Origin: Climacteris rufus
Taxonomy: Eukaryota; Chordata; Aves; Passeriformes; Climacteridae
DNA length: 64,000 nucleotides
Assembly (NCBI GenBank): GCA_013398175.1
Contig: VZRZ01000996.1
Coordinates: 2,418,118 to 2,482,117 of the forward strand
Direction: 5' to 3'
Below the pieces are notes generated by a model that worked only from the letters and a program-made list of their open reading frames with translations, made no database searches and had not been told where the DNA came from. The translations under genes and the position numbers were made by a program. Below, in pieces: positions 40,098 to 53,929 of this stretch. The first letter of the stretch is position 1, and each line of letters begins with the position of its first letter.

Positions 40098-41871
40098 ATA
40101 AGAAAAGCAATGCTTTTAAAATTTTTCAACATTTCAGCTTGGAAATTGCACAGAGGCTAATGAATCAGCCCAGGCCCCACTCCATCCTCAGCTAGATCTG
40201 CATCCAGCATTCCTCTCTATGTTTACAGCTGGAAAGAAATTGAATTACCTACATAGTATTATTTTAGCATAAACGAACAGGAAGACTGCACCAAAATTGA
40301 TGACCCAGTGGGTGTTGCCCCTCCCTGACTGTACTGTATATGCAGAGCTTTCTAGACTCAAATTTATTGGTTTGTCAGAAACTTTGGTTATTTTCATCAA
40401 GTTGAGTTTTACATTAAACATTCCTCCACTTAATTGGAACCATGCGGACACATTTGGGCAGCATCCATATTCCTGCTCAAATAAAAGGGGTACTTTGTTA
40501 CAAATTCAGCATACTTTGCTGTTAAATTATATTTTGCTAGCAATTACAATTAAATATGAAGTTCACACTTAATAGTAGACCTTGTAATTGTGTGGGAGTA
40601 GTTCTCCTTCCGTGAACATCATGCATGGGTGGGAGAAGGGAGAGCACTGCAGCCTCATTTTAATAATGAAATAAACAGTTCTTCTGGTGAGTAATTCAGG
40701 GATTTTAAAACAGGGCATTGGCAGGATGGAAACAGCTTAAGAAGCTTATTTAACCCTCTCACCTGCTACTTCTAGCTCACTCAGGAATCCCCACCATCCA
40801 ACTGCAGGCAGAGAGGAACAGTACCAAGAGATTTGGGAAGGGGTCAGGGGATTGTATCCTGCATGCTTTGTCTTGCTTTCAGTCCCCTTATGAAAATTGC
40901 TGAGGATAGCAAAAGGAAGTCTGCACAATGCTTTTAAAATTCTCTTTTTTGCCCCATTTGGATTCTGAATTTTAATAACAACAATTTTCTAACAACGCTC
41001 TACTTTTCTGTCATTTGTCTTGAAAAATGGGTAATGTTGTTCAGAAAATTGAGATTTCATTTTAAATTCATTTGTGGTTTTATATTTTCATGCTTGTACC
41101 TGGTTAGCCATAAGCATGCCTGGTATGGAGGGGTATGAAATGGTTTCATTAGAAGATGAAGAGAGGACATTTTTTAATGGAAAAGCAGATTTGATATGAC
41201 AGTCAGTACAAAGCAGGCTCTTTCAATTATAAAAACAGAATGTGAAATATTTCAACTATTACATGTTATGGTGGTATTTCTACTCTCTTGAAAGATGTTT
41301 CTCCTGACATCTCATGGAATTAAAGAATACAAATGACAATGAAAAATATAAAATATAAAACTTTCTCATTCTAATTTTTTTCTGAAAACAAAGTTTTAAT
41401 TTGGATTTGTACCTAAGGAAAACATGAACAATATAGGGGTCTAGGCCTGAGGAGACACTGTCATGAAATCTGCTTTACCAAAACAAAGAAAACCCAAGAT
41501 TAACCTGGTGAAAATATTTCTGCCAAGGTCAAGATAATTTCCTTGCCTTTGCCCTTAAAATCGCTTGCTGTCTTGAAAAATAATTGAATTTCCAGCCTGT
41601 CCATTTATAAGCAACTGGAGCTTGTACTACATGCAGCTGATGCTACCCAGATACTGTCAGCTACCAGTGACAACCCAAGGCATTCCCTGCTTTCCCTCTG
41701 CTAAACCATGTTCAGTATGTTTGAAAGACCCCTTCATGCATGCCCAACTCAGAAGAAAAGCAAATTATGAGATTGATGCTGTGTCAACAATTCAAAGAAG
41801 CTGCCCTGATGATGGCAGCTGCTTGTGTCTGTGGACATACATTTGTGGCCACCTGGGGATATGCATTAACC
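40098..41871. other. Gene desert, nothing recognised
   Basis: AT-rich unique DNA between the satellite and the ERVL-type LTR; longest frame 91 codons, no known family. Confidence 0.55.
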
Positions 41872-42372
41872 TGTTTTGGCTCAGATAGAGTTAATTTTCT
41901 TCCTAGTAGCTAGTACAATTATGTGTTTTGGATTTAGTATGAGAATAATCTTGATAATACACTGATGTTTTTAGCTGTTTCTAAGTATTGTTTATACTAC
42001 GTCAAGGACTTTCCAGCTTCCTACACCCTGCCATTAAGAATGCTGAAGGGACACAAGAAGATGTGAGGGGACACAGACAGGACAGCTGACCCCAATAGGC
42101 CAAAGGGATATTCCACACCACATGGCACAATGTTCCATATATAATCTGGGGGAAAATCTGCCCAGGGGCCACTCCTCAGGAAAGCAATTGCATTGTGCAC
42201 TGCTTGCTTTGTATATTTTTTATTATTGTTATTATTTTCTTCCTTTTATCTCTTATTAAACTGTCTTTATCTCATCCCACAAGTTTTATCACTTTTACTC
42301 TCCCCCATCCTGCTGGTGGGGGACTGAGCAGCTGGGTGGTGTCTAGTTGCCATCTGGGGTTAAACCACAACA
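41872..42372 (+). mobile_element. Solo LTR, passerine ERVL type, 501 bases
   Basis: It begins TGTTTTGGCTCAGATAGAGT and ends CTGGGGTTAAACCACAACA (TG...CA). A TATA-like TATATAAT (42,136) and a polyadenylation-like TATTAAACTGTCTTTATC region, with an AT-rich run before it, give the U3-R-U5 layout. The element is collinear with the shorter copy at 46,330-46,556 at both ends. It is single, without internal retroviral genes. No perfect target duplication is visible. Confidence 0.85.
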
Positions 42373-45300
42373 TCCATGTATCACATGGGCTCTGGGGACA
42401 GGATTTATGTCCCCAGACACACGTCTTCCACACTGAGCATGCTGAAGAAATTTGCACCAAGCATGTCCTTGCCAAGGCACAGATTTTAAAGGAGTCTTTT
42501 CTTTCTTCAGCCCTCACACGTGTCCCATTTGTTTCCACCACTGTTTTCTCTGCATAAAGCACACCTGGAGAAGCCAGCTCCGTGCAGGCATTTCAGTTTC
42601 CTAGAATGGGGGAATTAAATAACTCTGAGAGATACAGAAAGCACTATCCTACAATGCTACCACCCTATTTCTGATATTGCACCAGGGAATTAAACTACAG
42701 CAGCACACAATTGTCACTGTTGAGCCTGCCTCACTACTTCCCTGAAGAGAACTGTTGAACTCTTCTGGTATGCCCAGAGCTGCCATCTCTCTTGGGGGAT
42801 TGGTCATCTATAGAGTTAACATCTCTCCTAAGGGTTCTGGGGCATAGCAAACCAATTCCCCAGGTTCAGCCTTTTCTGCTTTTAGCTCTTCTCTTGGCCC
42901 ATGCAGTCATTATATTGGTAAATACTGCAGAGTCCATCTATTTCAATTACAGATGAATGAAACCTGTGCTGCTTGAAGCACTGAGGATTCCTTTAATACT
43001 TTGGGCATTTCCAAGCTAGCTCCAAGTCAGAAAACACTTTCACTTGGTACAATTTAGCTTCATACTTGCCTCATTGCTCTGATTTCCAGTTGCGATTTCA
43101 TTTTAAGCTGGAAAAATTTTATTTTTTACACTGAGGCTTTTCTAAAAAGATGAGAAACATGACTGCATGAACAACACATTGAACTTTGGAATCTGTGCTG
43201 TTTGACTAGTTTTGAAATTTTATGAAATAATCCTTACAACATTAAAGGACTGCCCCCAGCCTGTTCAAAGCCCTGGTGGGTTCCAAAGGACTTCCAAAGC
43301 AAGCACCTTGAGGTTTATTTCCCAAAGATTCTCAGTGCCATGCTCCTGCTCATGCTTTCTCCAAAGCTGGCCAGATTTCCCCAAAGATAGTCAGCACAAA
43401 AAAGGTGCATGTGAAAAGATAAAACCAAAAATATTCTACTGAGCCTAAGGCATTGTATTTCTTTCAGAGCTTGAACCCAGTTCCCCATTATTCTACAAAT
43501 ATGCCTGAAAAGGCATTGAATGGAAAAGGAGATTGCTTTGCAGCAAAAGATGCCTTCTCTTCTTTAAACAATACCTCTTCAACAACACATATTCTCATCT
43601 GTGCATTTTTAATAGAAGCATAATTTTTGTCATATGTTGTAATGAATAGCATACAACTAAATGCTGCGTATACGACTGTAATTCCATCTGGGAGTTTGTT
43701 GACATTGATAAACCACTTGGGCTTTGCTTTTGTGGTTCATGCCATTACAGCAGCTCAACAGGATTACAATCCTGTTAGGTATAGCCGGTTAGAGGCATTA
43801 TACCATATGATAGCAATTGTATGTTTTATTAAAGAAGGTATTTTAAAATACAATTGAAAATTCTCATCAATGGTCTGATAATATGGTATTAAAAATTATC
43901 TTCATGTTATTACCTGAGTGGCTTGTTTAGTGTTTTTTAAGATTCCTCATCTCAGGCAATGAAAATACTTTAGTTGGATTTAATTACCTCTATGCTGAGG
44001 GACCAAAGCATTTCCCTTACAATTTTGTGGCATCACTACATTTATAGGATATGAAAACCAGAACACTGCACTCCCATGAAGGAAAATGGACCAGACAATC
44101 TAGTAATTTCATAGTCTAAATGGAGTTACACAGATACAAACAGGGAACACTGTGGGTTTACTTGTTTTTCTATAATTTTCTGTCACTAGCAGTGATAGTA
44201 GTGGCAGTGCTAGGGATGGTTTTAAATCTACAGTAACATTTTTCTTTAATTCAATTATAATTAGATCAGCCAATCCATGTATGCATTTCCCTGAAAATGA
44301 AGCTTCTGTTAAGACACATTTTCCTCTTGTCCCCAGCAAAGGTCCGAAACCCATGTGAACAGGAGCTTTCACTCTTCTGCACTTTACTCCCAGTTTGTCT
44401 GGATCACCGCGAGTTTCAAAAATTTCAGTCATGCAGCCTGTTTCTAGCATGGCTTCACTCTGCTGATTGCCATTTAGTTCACAGTGAAATAACTGCACTA
44501 ATGACTTCAGCAAAGTCCAGATGTTCTAGGTTGGATGGAAGGGAAACTTTTCTGATCTGAACTTTTCCGCTGATACAAACCACTGGAATGGCCAACACTG
44601 CCTGACAGATGACTGGAGGCACTAAGCCTGATGTCCTGCTGTTTGGCTCTGCCCACTGTTCTCGGTGGAAAGGTTATTATCTGTAACACCCCCTGTCCTG
44701 GATTTCCAGATTTTGCTTTCTGCACTAAGCACCAGCAGGAAAATCACCAGCATGAGTCATGGTAGCACACAGGAACAGCGAACATGAGACAGAATGCAGC
44801 TACATTTATTGGACTAGAAGAACTTTTAAGGCCCCTTCCAACCCAAACTATCCTATATTTTTTCCCCTTCCTACTGATGGCTTTACCGAGCTGCTGCTCA
44901 CCCAGCACCCACACACCAGCATCAGGTGCCTTGCTGCTGCTCCCAGATGTTTGCTCTGTTCAGACACGGGAACCCTTGAACACTGCCAGAAAGCAGAGGC
45001 ACTCGCACCATCTCCAGTCAGCAAAATTAGGGAATGAAACTAGAGGGCAAGACTGCCCAAAGAGTCAGTGGAAGCTATTCTGCTGAAGCCTACACACTCC
45101 AGATCATTGTCTGGGGGCTTTGCAGGTGATGAGAAACTTCCAGGCAGAGGCGACATTCACAAAGCATCTGCTCTAAAAAGGCCAAGCTACTCTTTAAAGC
45201 ATTAGGAGGTCCTGGCGTACATTTTCCTGTTTATCCCTATTTCATGCCATTTCAAACTCCGTTCTAGACTAGAAAAACTGACATTTCACTCTCAACACAA

Positions 45301-46329
45301 TTGCACTTCTGCCCTGTGGCTGGGACCTTCTCCATAGTACAAAATCTTTCCAGACGTATCTTTCACAAAAAACTCTCTGAGTGGAGATGTGGTGTATACT
45401 GGCCAGAGATGTTTGCCAGCAGTGTTTATACCAGCTACCCACACAACATAAGTTACACCGCTCAATAGAGCTTTTTGCTGGTATAAGAACATTTACAGAA
45501 CTGATGGTTTAATTCGTGGCATATTTATTCTCTTCTCTTCTGATTCTCTTCTCTCTGACAAAGCTCTATATGCAAAATGTTTGAATGCAGACAAACCTGC
45601 TACTTCTGGGGAAGCCACACAATGGCCAGCAAACAATTCCAGCATGGATGGGGGAGTGGAGTGGGATGAAGCAATACAGCCATGATAAGCAGTGAAGCAG
45701 CCTTCTCATGGATGCTGGGCAACATCCAACAGCAACACACAAAAATCTGGGGTGGGATTTAGGGTTGCAGGTTGCTCCTACAGAAGTTCTCTGGAGCCAA
45801 GATGGAAGGAAACCAGAAGACAACCACCAACGAAGCGAGTTTTGCAGTGATTTAAGATGCCTACATCCTTTCACTCAACATGTGTACTAAATTCTCATTA
45901 GTCTTAAAATATTGCAGTGATCAGAAAAACTTCAGTATATGGTACCTTCCCACTAGACTCTGTCTTTCTTATCCAGATATACCTCCTCATTTGACTAAAC
46001 AATACAGATTTTTACTCTGTTAACACTCTACCATTACAACAATTCCTGTGAGGGCAAGATAGAAAAGGAGGAAGCCTTGGGAGGCCAGACTCTACCCTCT
46101 CTTGCATATGATTAATAACATTGTCAGCAAAATAATGAAACAATCATCATTATAAATGCAACACTGAAAGAACACTATGTGATTGAAGGTGGAATCAGTG
46201 GACAGCACCATCAGTGTTTTAAAATAATGTTTAAAGTAGGCATATTTGATCTGAAACCATTGAATAAATAAATATGGAAGACCACTGGGTCATTTTTACA
46301 GAGCCCCTTTTGTTAAGGTAATGGCACTT
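42373..46329. other. Gene desert between the two related LTRs
   Basis: The LTRs at 41,872 and 46,330 are in the same orientation about 4 kb apart, but the DNA between shows no retroviral gene remnants and contains an unrelated CR1 stub, so this is not a provirus. The longest frame is 134 codons (minus, 44,109-44,513) with no recognisable domain. Confidence 0.6.
44809..44858 (+). mobile_element. CR1 3' end stub
   Basis: A short stretch TGGACTAGAAGAACTTTTAA followed by GGCCCCTTCCAACCCAAACT and TATCCTAT is the terminal part of a CR1 element. Whether the roughly 90 bases before it belong to the same copy cannot be told by eye. Confidence 0.75.
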
Positions 46330-46556
46330 TGCCCCAGGTTAGGCTGGGATAGAGTTAATTTTCATCTTAGTAGCTTCTACAGTGCTGTGATTTGGATTTA
46401 GGGTGAGAACAATGTTGGTAACACACTGATGTTTCGGTTGTTGCTGTGCAGTGCTCACTAAGTCAAGGGCTTTTCAGTTTCCCATGCTCTGCCAGCAAGC
46501 AGGTGCAGCAAGTGGCTGTGTGGTACTTAGTTGCCAGCTGGGGTTAAACCACAACA
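46330..46556 (+). mobile_element. Shortened solo LTR, ERVL type, with target duplication
   Basis: Starts TGCCCCAGGTTAGGCTGGGA and ends TGGGGTTAAACCACAACA. It matches the first about 170 and last about 55 bases of the LTR at 41,872-42,372 but lacks the middle, including the TATA and polyadenylation region. It is flanked by a perfect 5-base duplication CACTT (46,325-46,329 and 46,557-46,561), the length typical of ERVL integration, so the ends are exact. Confidence 0.9.
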
Positions 46557-49500
46557 CACTTCAATGGAAGTTGCACTGCATACACACATAAAAGATAGAA
46601 AATTAGTATATATAAGTTATGATAATGTTTTCTGATAAGTACTGAAAAATTACTGGAAAAACACTTAATAACTATGTAATATTTTATAATACTGTCATCT
46701 GGGTGATTTCCTGCTCTAAGGGGAAACAGCCCTGCAGTTAATTTCACTCGGTTGAGAGAAAAGGCCATAGAGAAGATTTTTGGTATTTGTTTTTGAAGCT
46801 TAGTTTTATCCTAGGATGAGGGAGCCTGAGCATTTTTACAATAGCTGAACCAGGAATGCTCCAAACTTCATTGGCAGCATCACTATGAATAATGCAGCTA
46901 CTAATAATTTCTTTACCTCAGGAGTGAAAAACTAAACATATAAGAAAAAAATATTCAGGAAGCAGGAAGTTAAGACTGGGTAACTCAGACACCAAGGCAG
47001 GCATAGTACATCTACCAGAATTGTCGGGCAATTTGCAGTTGGCGCTGCCAAGAACAACTAGAAGGTGGTGTCTCCTGGAAGAGGTAGAGCCAAGCAGCAA
47101 ACCCCCTTTAGCTCCTTCCTCCTTCTTCCCCTCATGATCAGAGCTGCATCTTCCCCATGCCATGCTGATCTTGGCACTGATCTGGAGTAAAAAGTATTTA
47201 GAGCTTATCTGTTTCACATTTGGCAGAATCACTTTGTTTTCCATATTTAATGAAAGCAAAATTGTGCATCTTTCTTAGGGTTAGACACATTTGTGGTTTT
47301 GCCCATACTATACATTGCCTTGGCTAGATACAATGCCAAGTCCTAGCAGCCAGTTTGTACAAAACATGGGTATATTATTCTGATTCCTTATTATGAAGGA
47401 GGGGAGAAATAAGTGTCTATATGTCTTTCAGAGTTTTTCAAAGTGAAGAAAACACCTTAAACACAACTGTTTAAAATGTACTGTTCCGAATAAACATGCT
47501 GTGAAACAGATAGCAAGGTTCTTCTGTTGTATCAGATGTTTTCGTTCCAAATATTTTTATTTCTACTACCAAATAAGATTTAAGAGTTTCTATATCACCT
47601 TCTACTGAAGGAAATGAGAACAAAGTGCCCACCTGTGTACATCAACTTGCTAGGTCTTCCTTTAAAAGTAGGGGCAGCTACAGTGTGCTCGTATTTACTG
47701 ACACATATTGTGCTTGTAGATACATAGGCTTGATAAACCAGTCTTGAAGTCATTAACAGAGACACCAAGGAAGAGATGAGGAACCTTACCAGAAGAAACT
47801 CAATAGCCCTCCTGGTATTTTTTTCCCATAGACTGCTTCTGCATTTTACTTTAGACAGTCCTTGAAGAAAACAGAGAAAACACAGTCCCAAGAAATTACT
47901 TGGACATAAAGGACCAAACTTCTTTCTCCACATTGCAGTTCAGGATTGTACACACTGAGCTACAGATCAGGCTCTTTCCTGCCTCCTCTCCTTCTTGCTC
48001 CAAGACTTTAACACTTACACTGCACAGGTCCGACTTGAGCAGTGGGCTAGGGAGACACCACCTCCACAGATGCACTGAAAAGGCTGGATTAGTTCAGAAG
48101 ATAAGCCAATTAAAATTGCTGTTACAGAAACTTCCCAACACAGGTAACAACTAATAAAATGGATACTTGTTTGCCAGAATAAAAATATATAAAATTAAGG
48201 TGTTGCACATTTTAAAGTTCTTAAGGACTTCATATTTTTAAGCAAAATGGAGTATGAAACTCTGACATCATTATTATTAAAGTCAAAATAGAAATGGATA
48301 GAGATAACATGAATATCTGCAAGTACATTACCTCCTTGAGGAAGGCAAACACATGTATGCACATGCGCACTTTATGTGTGCAAAAACATGCGATGGGGGA
48401 GTTAGGGAGGGAAACAATTTAATTTTCCTAACAGCACCACAAAAAAACCAAAAATAGATCATGATGTATTTTTCCTGAAATAAACAAATCAAAAATTGCA
48501 AAATAACAATGTAGAAATTTCTTCTTTGTATAAGCATGGATATCAGAAGTCATAGACTATCAGACATTTTATAGCATGATGAATTTTAAAATGTTTTCAT
48601 GAGTAAAACAAAGAATATTATCTTAATCTAATGGAATCATTTTTAAAAATACAGCTAAAAGAAAACATTAACTTCTTTATGTAAATGGTAGATGCTGTAT
48701 TGACTTTTTGCATACAACAAATTAGCTCATGTTTAAAGATTTAAGGATTTGTTTGGGTTTCTCATAGTCTTCCTGTTTGCTTTAATGTTATTCTACCATA
48801 CTATCTTCTAAATATGGGAAGTTTACTTGGAAATGTTATTTATTTTTTTCAGTTCACCTAATTTCCGTAAGATTATTGTTTTAACATTGCTTTTATGGCT
48901 GGGCTGTTCCAAGTCAATGTGGCACACCAAAATTATCTTGAGAGAACCTGTTGAATTTCTCTGTGAGTTTTCTCCGAGGATTCCAAACGTTAAAAATGCC
49001 ATTCTGTTCTTTCCTGAGGTGGTTTTCCAAGAGCAAAAGCTACTGTACTTCTATGCAGTCTACTGGAAGATTCTTCAAGGCATTTTCTTTCAGTGTTTTC
49101 TTTATTTTATGAGTTTTCTCATGGCTACCCAAATAATTTTCAACAAGTTTCAGCACGGTGTTTCACTAATGACTGCTCAACAATTATCAGTGAGTGGACT
49201 CCAGGTTTTCCAGGCCACTCCGATGCTGTAAACCACCTTCAGACTCAGGAATTGCTGCAGCCAGAGAAAGCTACCTCCTCTGAGATGGATAACGTGAGAG
49301 AACACAGGGCTTCCTACAGGGACCAGGAAGACATTGCATCAATAAACTTGGGGAGCTCTGCAGAAAATTAAATTGTGATCAAGTTATAAATCAGATCACC
49401 ACCTACATAAACCTGTTTTAGGAAACCAGAGTTGGTACACACTGACACTCTTCCAAATCCAAACATTGCAGTAGCCACATCACAACCACGAATCTCTTGT

Positions 49501-51964
49501 TGGTACATGATATGACTATCAAAGTACAGGATGATTACAAGTCATTTGTATTTGGGGAATGCTCTATCACATATTCTGTAGATTAAACTTCTGCTCTATT
49601 ATTACCAGTAGATTGTGGCTTCCTATAGATTTGGGACCCATGTTACATAAATAACACAATATAGTCTATGTCCTAAAGCTATGTAGAAGAAACACACAAC
49701 AGAAACAAAACGCCACACTATCCTCATTCTTTGTAGCTGGTGAGTTGAGGGACAAATTTGCTCTACACTTCACAGCAGTCACTGGCATAGCTGGGAAATG
49801 ATTCAAGATCCCTGTCCTAGCCATAAAACCATGTTTGCTCTCTTGGCATAGAGAGAAATGGGAACACACCAGAGATGCAAAGCAAATGCCAAGTTGTAGA
49901 ATGGGCCCCTGAAGTATTTTTCTCCCTGGAGAGAGATTAAAGTCTTGCAGTACTTATAAACACCTGCCTAATGATGACAGAATTAAATTTATTGCTTCTT
50001 GCAGCAAAAATGCCTCAGAAATAAGATACTTGATGCCCTATTGAGATCATCCAGAACAGCATGTGTTGTAGTTATCACAGACTTCAGGTGATAGCCTGAA
50101 ACATCTGCAGCACATGCACTATTTGGTGAACACTAAAGCGCATTTTGTAGAGACTCTGCCTGGGACCCTCCAGAGATTGTAAAGTAGCTGAGACATGATA
50201 AGACTTGAAAGAACACCTCACTTCATGATCCTCCATCACTACCCCTGCACAGCAGCTCCAGTGGAAGCACTGCCAAATGCCTAAGCTGTGCACCTTCTCC
50301 TTCAGTTTATCACACTCTTAGGTTAGTGAAAACATATTTCTGAGGCTGGGATAATAAGTTTGAACAGAGATCTTAATACAGAACTGCTGCACCTTTTCCT
50401 TTGGGAATCAACTATGCTTTATAAGCATTTACCCCACAAAGTACTTTTAAAAGAAGACTGGGCTTCAAAAATGTTAATCAAATGCAACATTTCAATCAAA
50501 TCTTTCTAATCCCTCTTGACACATCTACATGGTCAAAACCAAAGCTGTGCCATAATCAGCATCTGCTCGAACTAGTATCATGCCTATAACACAAAAAAGC
50601 TTTCCAGCTCTATCATGTTTAAAGTTGGTATGACTAAAGGCAATGTCCACTAAAGTAAATCTGACAGTGATGTTAAAGGTGAGGAACTATATTTGATACA
50701 TTGCCAATAATATGGTTAAATTCCTAGTAGAAATGGCAAAATAATCTAAACTGCAGTCACCTGATATTGTTGGATTTCTTTTATCTTATATAAAAAACAA
50801 AGTTTTCATGACTTTTTATTGATAGATGTAATCAAAATGGTCCCTTTTGACTGGAGAGATTCAATCATGCAGGTTGAGGAGGAACCCTATTTGCAGGTCA
50901 TAAATTAGGTGAAAAAAGATCCATGTTTATTTATTTTCATTTCTTCTTCTTGGACAAAAATCCCTATTTTATTATCTGGAACAACTGGCAAATATTTTAA
51001 AATACAGTCCTTACAAATTTAGCTTCACTCCTCAGATCTCAGGCCAACAACAGCTAAAAGAAAAAAAACAAATAAATCCTTGCCCCGTTCACCCTTTCAC
51101 CACCTTCACAATTCTGTTCCTCTCAGAAAAACTTAAGAGAACTGGTGAACATTGCAGTGTGCCAGAGAAGTCAGTGCACACAGGCTATTTTAGATCAAAG
51201 GGAGAAATGCCTTCTGAAGTGCCACGAGCTTCCTCACTATTACACCAAAAAAAGTGACAGGTCATCTTTCCTGATGGATTAAATATTATGGAGAGAGAAG
51301 GTGTATAATGAGGGCAGAGCTGGGTTATTAAAGACATTATGGACTGGACAAATAAAACTTTCAACTCCTTTTGGAAATAGCCCGTCCTGGTGCACAAAGG
51401 TGATATACTTGTGGGGCAATAGACAGAACATATCAGCTTCAGCTCTGGACTGACTTCCACAGTAGATAAGAAGATCCAAGTAAAGAACACCACAGCAATG
51501 TAATTCCCAAGATGACAATGGCGCAGAAGGTACGCCCACTGCAAAACCAGGGCAACCTCAGAAAGAAAAAACCTCAATAACATTTTAATACAATTTCCTA
51601 TGAGTACCTAGAAAGCTAGCTGGATTAGGTATGCTCATATTCTCATATTAGGTTCTCATATTCTCAGCTCAAATGATAATAAAAAAGGTTGCTTCTTTCA
51701 CTTCTGAGCCACCCTCAGTCTCTGCTAGTCTCCACCTTTGAGCTGGCTGCTAATCAATCAGATTACTAAAATAGTCTAGCTTCCTGACTTCCAAGGGATT
51801 GAAGTAACTACCTCCTCTTGACATGCTTTCTCTGCAAGTGCTGATTTCCTTTGCACCTTTATAAGTCTGTGACCATGAAACAAGAGGCTTCAGGCAGACA
51901 TTGGAGCTCTTTCAGCACTCTTGAGAGAATGTCCACCTAATCATTTTCTATAGGAAATGCCCCC
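46557..51964. other. Gene desert, nothing recognised
   Basis: AT-rich unique sequence. Frames of 134 codons (plus, 48,827-49,231; hydrophobic, T-rich) and 132 codons (minus, 51,185-51,583) resemble no family. Alternating purine-pyrimidine patch at 48,349-48,370. Confidence 0.55.
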
Positions 51965-52680
51965 TGTGGTAAGACCAATGTCCATCACTCGGGCTTCTGC
52001 CTCCCACAGTGGCTGTTGCAGAAGTGGCTTAGGGAGAGCATGTGAAATAAGCCACTATCTGAAATCTAATCCTTATGTTCCTTCTGCATCCTGCTATTAG
52101 ATTTCAGATGTTAGAGAGAATAGCACTGCCTTCCCAATAGGATCTGGTTTGCACCTTTTATCCATTAATTTGTCTAATCCATTTTGAAACTCTTAATGTG
52201 TTCTGACTTCACACTTTCTTGCAACAGCCAGTTGTAGAAGTTTATTACAGGCTTTGAAGAAAGGCACTTTTTAAAACCTGGTTTAAATTACATGTGATCA
52301 GTTTCAATACATGTTCTCTGATCTAGCACCGTAGGATTTAGTAAACAAGTTTAGTACTCATCTTCTGTACTGCCTTCTTGCTGCTGTAAATCAGCTTCAT
52401 CCCTCCTCAGCTTTCTCTCCTGAAAACTGAAACTGAAGTGAAACCATAAGCCTGCTATTACTTCCTTGTAGCAAATTTAAATGTCCTTTCCCATAACTTT
52501 TTTTCAAGAAAAAATTATGCTCTTCTTGAGATGTGGACACCAATTGTATGTAATACTCAAGTAGTGGAGGCACAAAAGTTTTCTACAGTGGCAAAATGTT
52601 GTCTTTGGTCATGCACTCAGTACTGTTCCTGAGAGGGGCAATTTTGGCTGCAGCTACATACTGAGTTGATGCTGACAAAA
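51965..52680 (-). mobile_element. Ancient CR1 LINE fragment, about 715 bases
   Basis: Several strings along the segment match, in order, the reverse complement of old reptile-type CR1 consensus sequences: AGACCAATGTCCATC with CTCCCACAGTGGC at the left (3') end, TTATCCATTAATTTGTCTAA near 52,160, GATGTGGACACCAATTGTAT near 52,531, and TTTTGGCTGCAGCTACATAC near 52,643. It is much more decayed than the other CR1 copies, with no open frame. Boundaries are approximate. Confidence 0.8.
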
Positions 52681-53929
52681 ACCTGCTAACTCAGCATGGC
52701 TTGCACTATTCTAAAGCACCACAGAATTGTTTTGGAAATGCTCAAACTAATTCCAAACAACATAACAACAAAGGATAATGCCATGCAAAGATCCTTGCTT
52801 AAGTCCTGGAAGATTTATAACTGCATGAAGGTAGTATGCAAACCCTTCTTAGATTTGGCAGCAGCTTGTCCATCTAGGATGCCTGCAATCACAGTGTTTC
52901 AGGTAAAGCAGGCAGGACAACAGCCCTCCTGTGCATTTGAAATGTCTTCAGAACAATATCTCTCTTTTTGGGAGCCCTCTCCTCTCTCCCCAAGCTCTGT
53001 ATCTGATGTGAACAACATCTGCAGCCCATGTAGTATAGAGTTAATGATTACCAGGAAAAATCAGTGAAATTCTCCACAATTTAAGGCTTGTTTTCAGTCA
53101 CCAAGAAAATTTACCAGTACCCCATCTGAAGGACAAGGCATAGCTGTTATGTGACAGCAAAGGATGGAAAGTATGAACTACTTCCCCTTCACCCAGTGCT
53201 GCATGTCTTTTTCCTCCCTATGTATGCCACTGATGCACCTCAGAAAATATTTATGAGTTCTCATTCAAATACTTCAGCTGATAAATTTAATATCACATTC
53301 CCTGGGGTAAGCAAAAAATAAAATATTGCATTGGCCTTCGCACATGTGGAGATTATATTACTTTACAATGAAACCCAGCAAGCTGCACATTACAGTTTTT
53401 ACCACAATCTCCTTTGTAGGAATGTTTCAAATACATTGCATATGTGTGAATACAATATAAGCATACTGAAACGCTTTGAACACTGTAATACATCAGACAC
53501 TTGAGTCAGTGAGGGGGGAAAAAGCGCCTTCACCTATCATGGCTCTTATCTGAAGTCTGTGTTGTCCTTTATATGTTTGACAATGGTGTTCTTCGGTCTG
53601 ATGGATGTCTCTACTTACAACCTAGGAAGTGAACTTCCAAACGACTGGATCCTTGACCAGATCCCCCGAACCTGCTACCTTGTTCATTAAGTATCTCTGT
53701 GAAGGAAAGCAGATGAGAGCACTTGCACTGTGTGGTACAGCTTCCAGAAAAACAGATTAAAGGTGTTGCAGCTGTACAACAAAGTCCATGGGTTTAGCAA
53801 ACACATTTCTACACGCCGTAAAAGCCCCAACATCTGACGTGCTGGAGTTTTACAAGGCTGCAACGCTGGAAAGGGGGCACAGAAACCGACAGCACTGAGA
53901 GGCATTAAAGAGTCACATTCCACATTTGC
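52681..53929. other. Gene desert left of the CpG island
   Basis: A 123-codon plus frame (52,696-53,067) starts just after the ancient CR1 and has no recognised similarity. CpG frequency rises slightly from about 53,810 toward the island. Confidence 0.5.

Noticed and set aside
39427..40132. Reverse-strand open frames of about 227 codons rich in Leu/Phe/Ser/Cys
   Set aside because: They are the complement of the GAA/CAGAAG satellite and read through 320 Ns; no real protein.
41872..46556. A full provirus bounded by the two ERVL-type LTRs
   Set aside because: No retroviral interior between them; the right LTR has its own target duplication, so it is an independent insertion.
48827..49231. 134-codon hydrophobic plus-strand frame
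   Set aside because: T-rich composition yields Phe/Leu-rich translation; no known membrane protein pattern or splice context.
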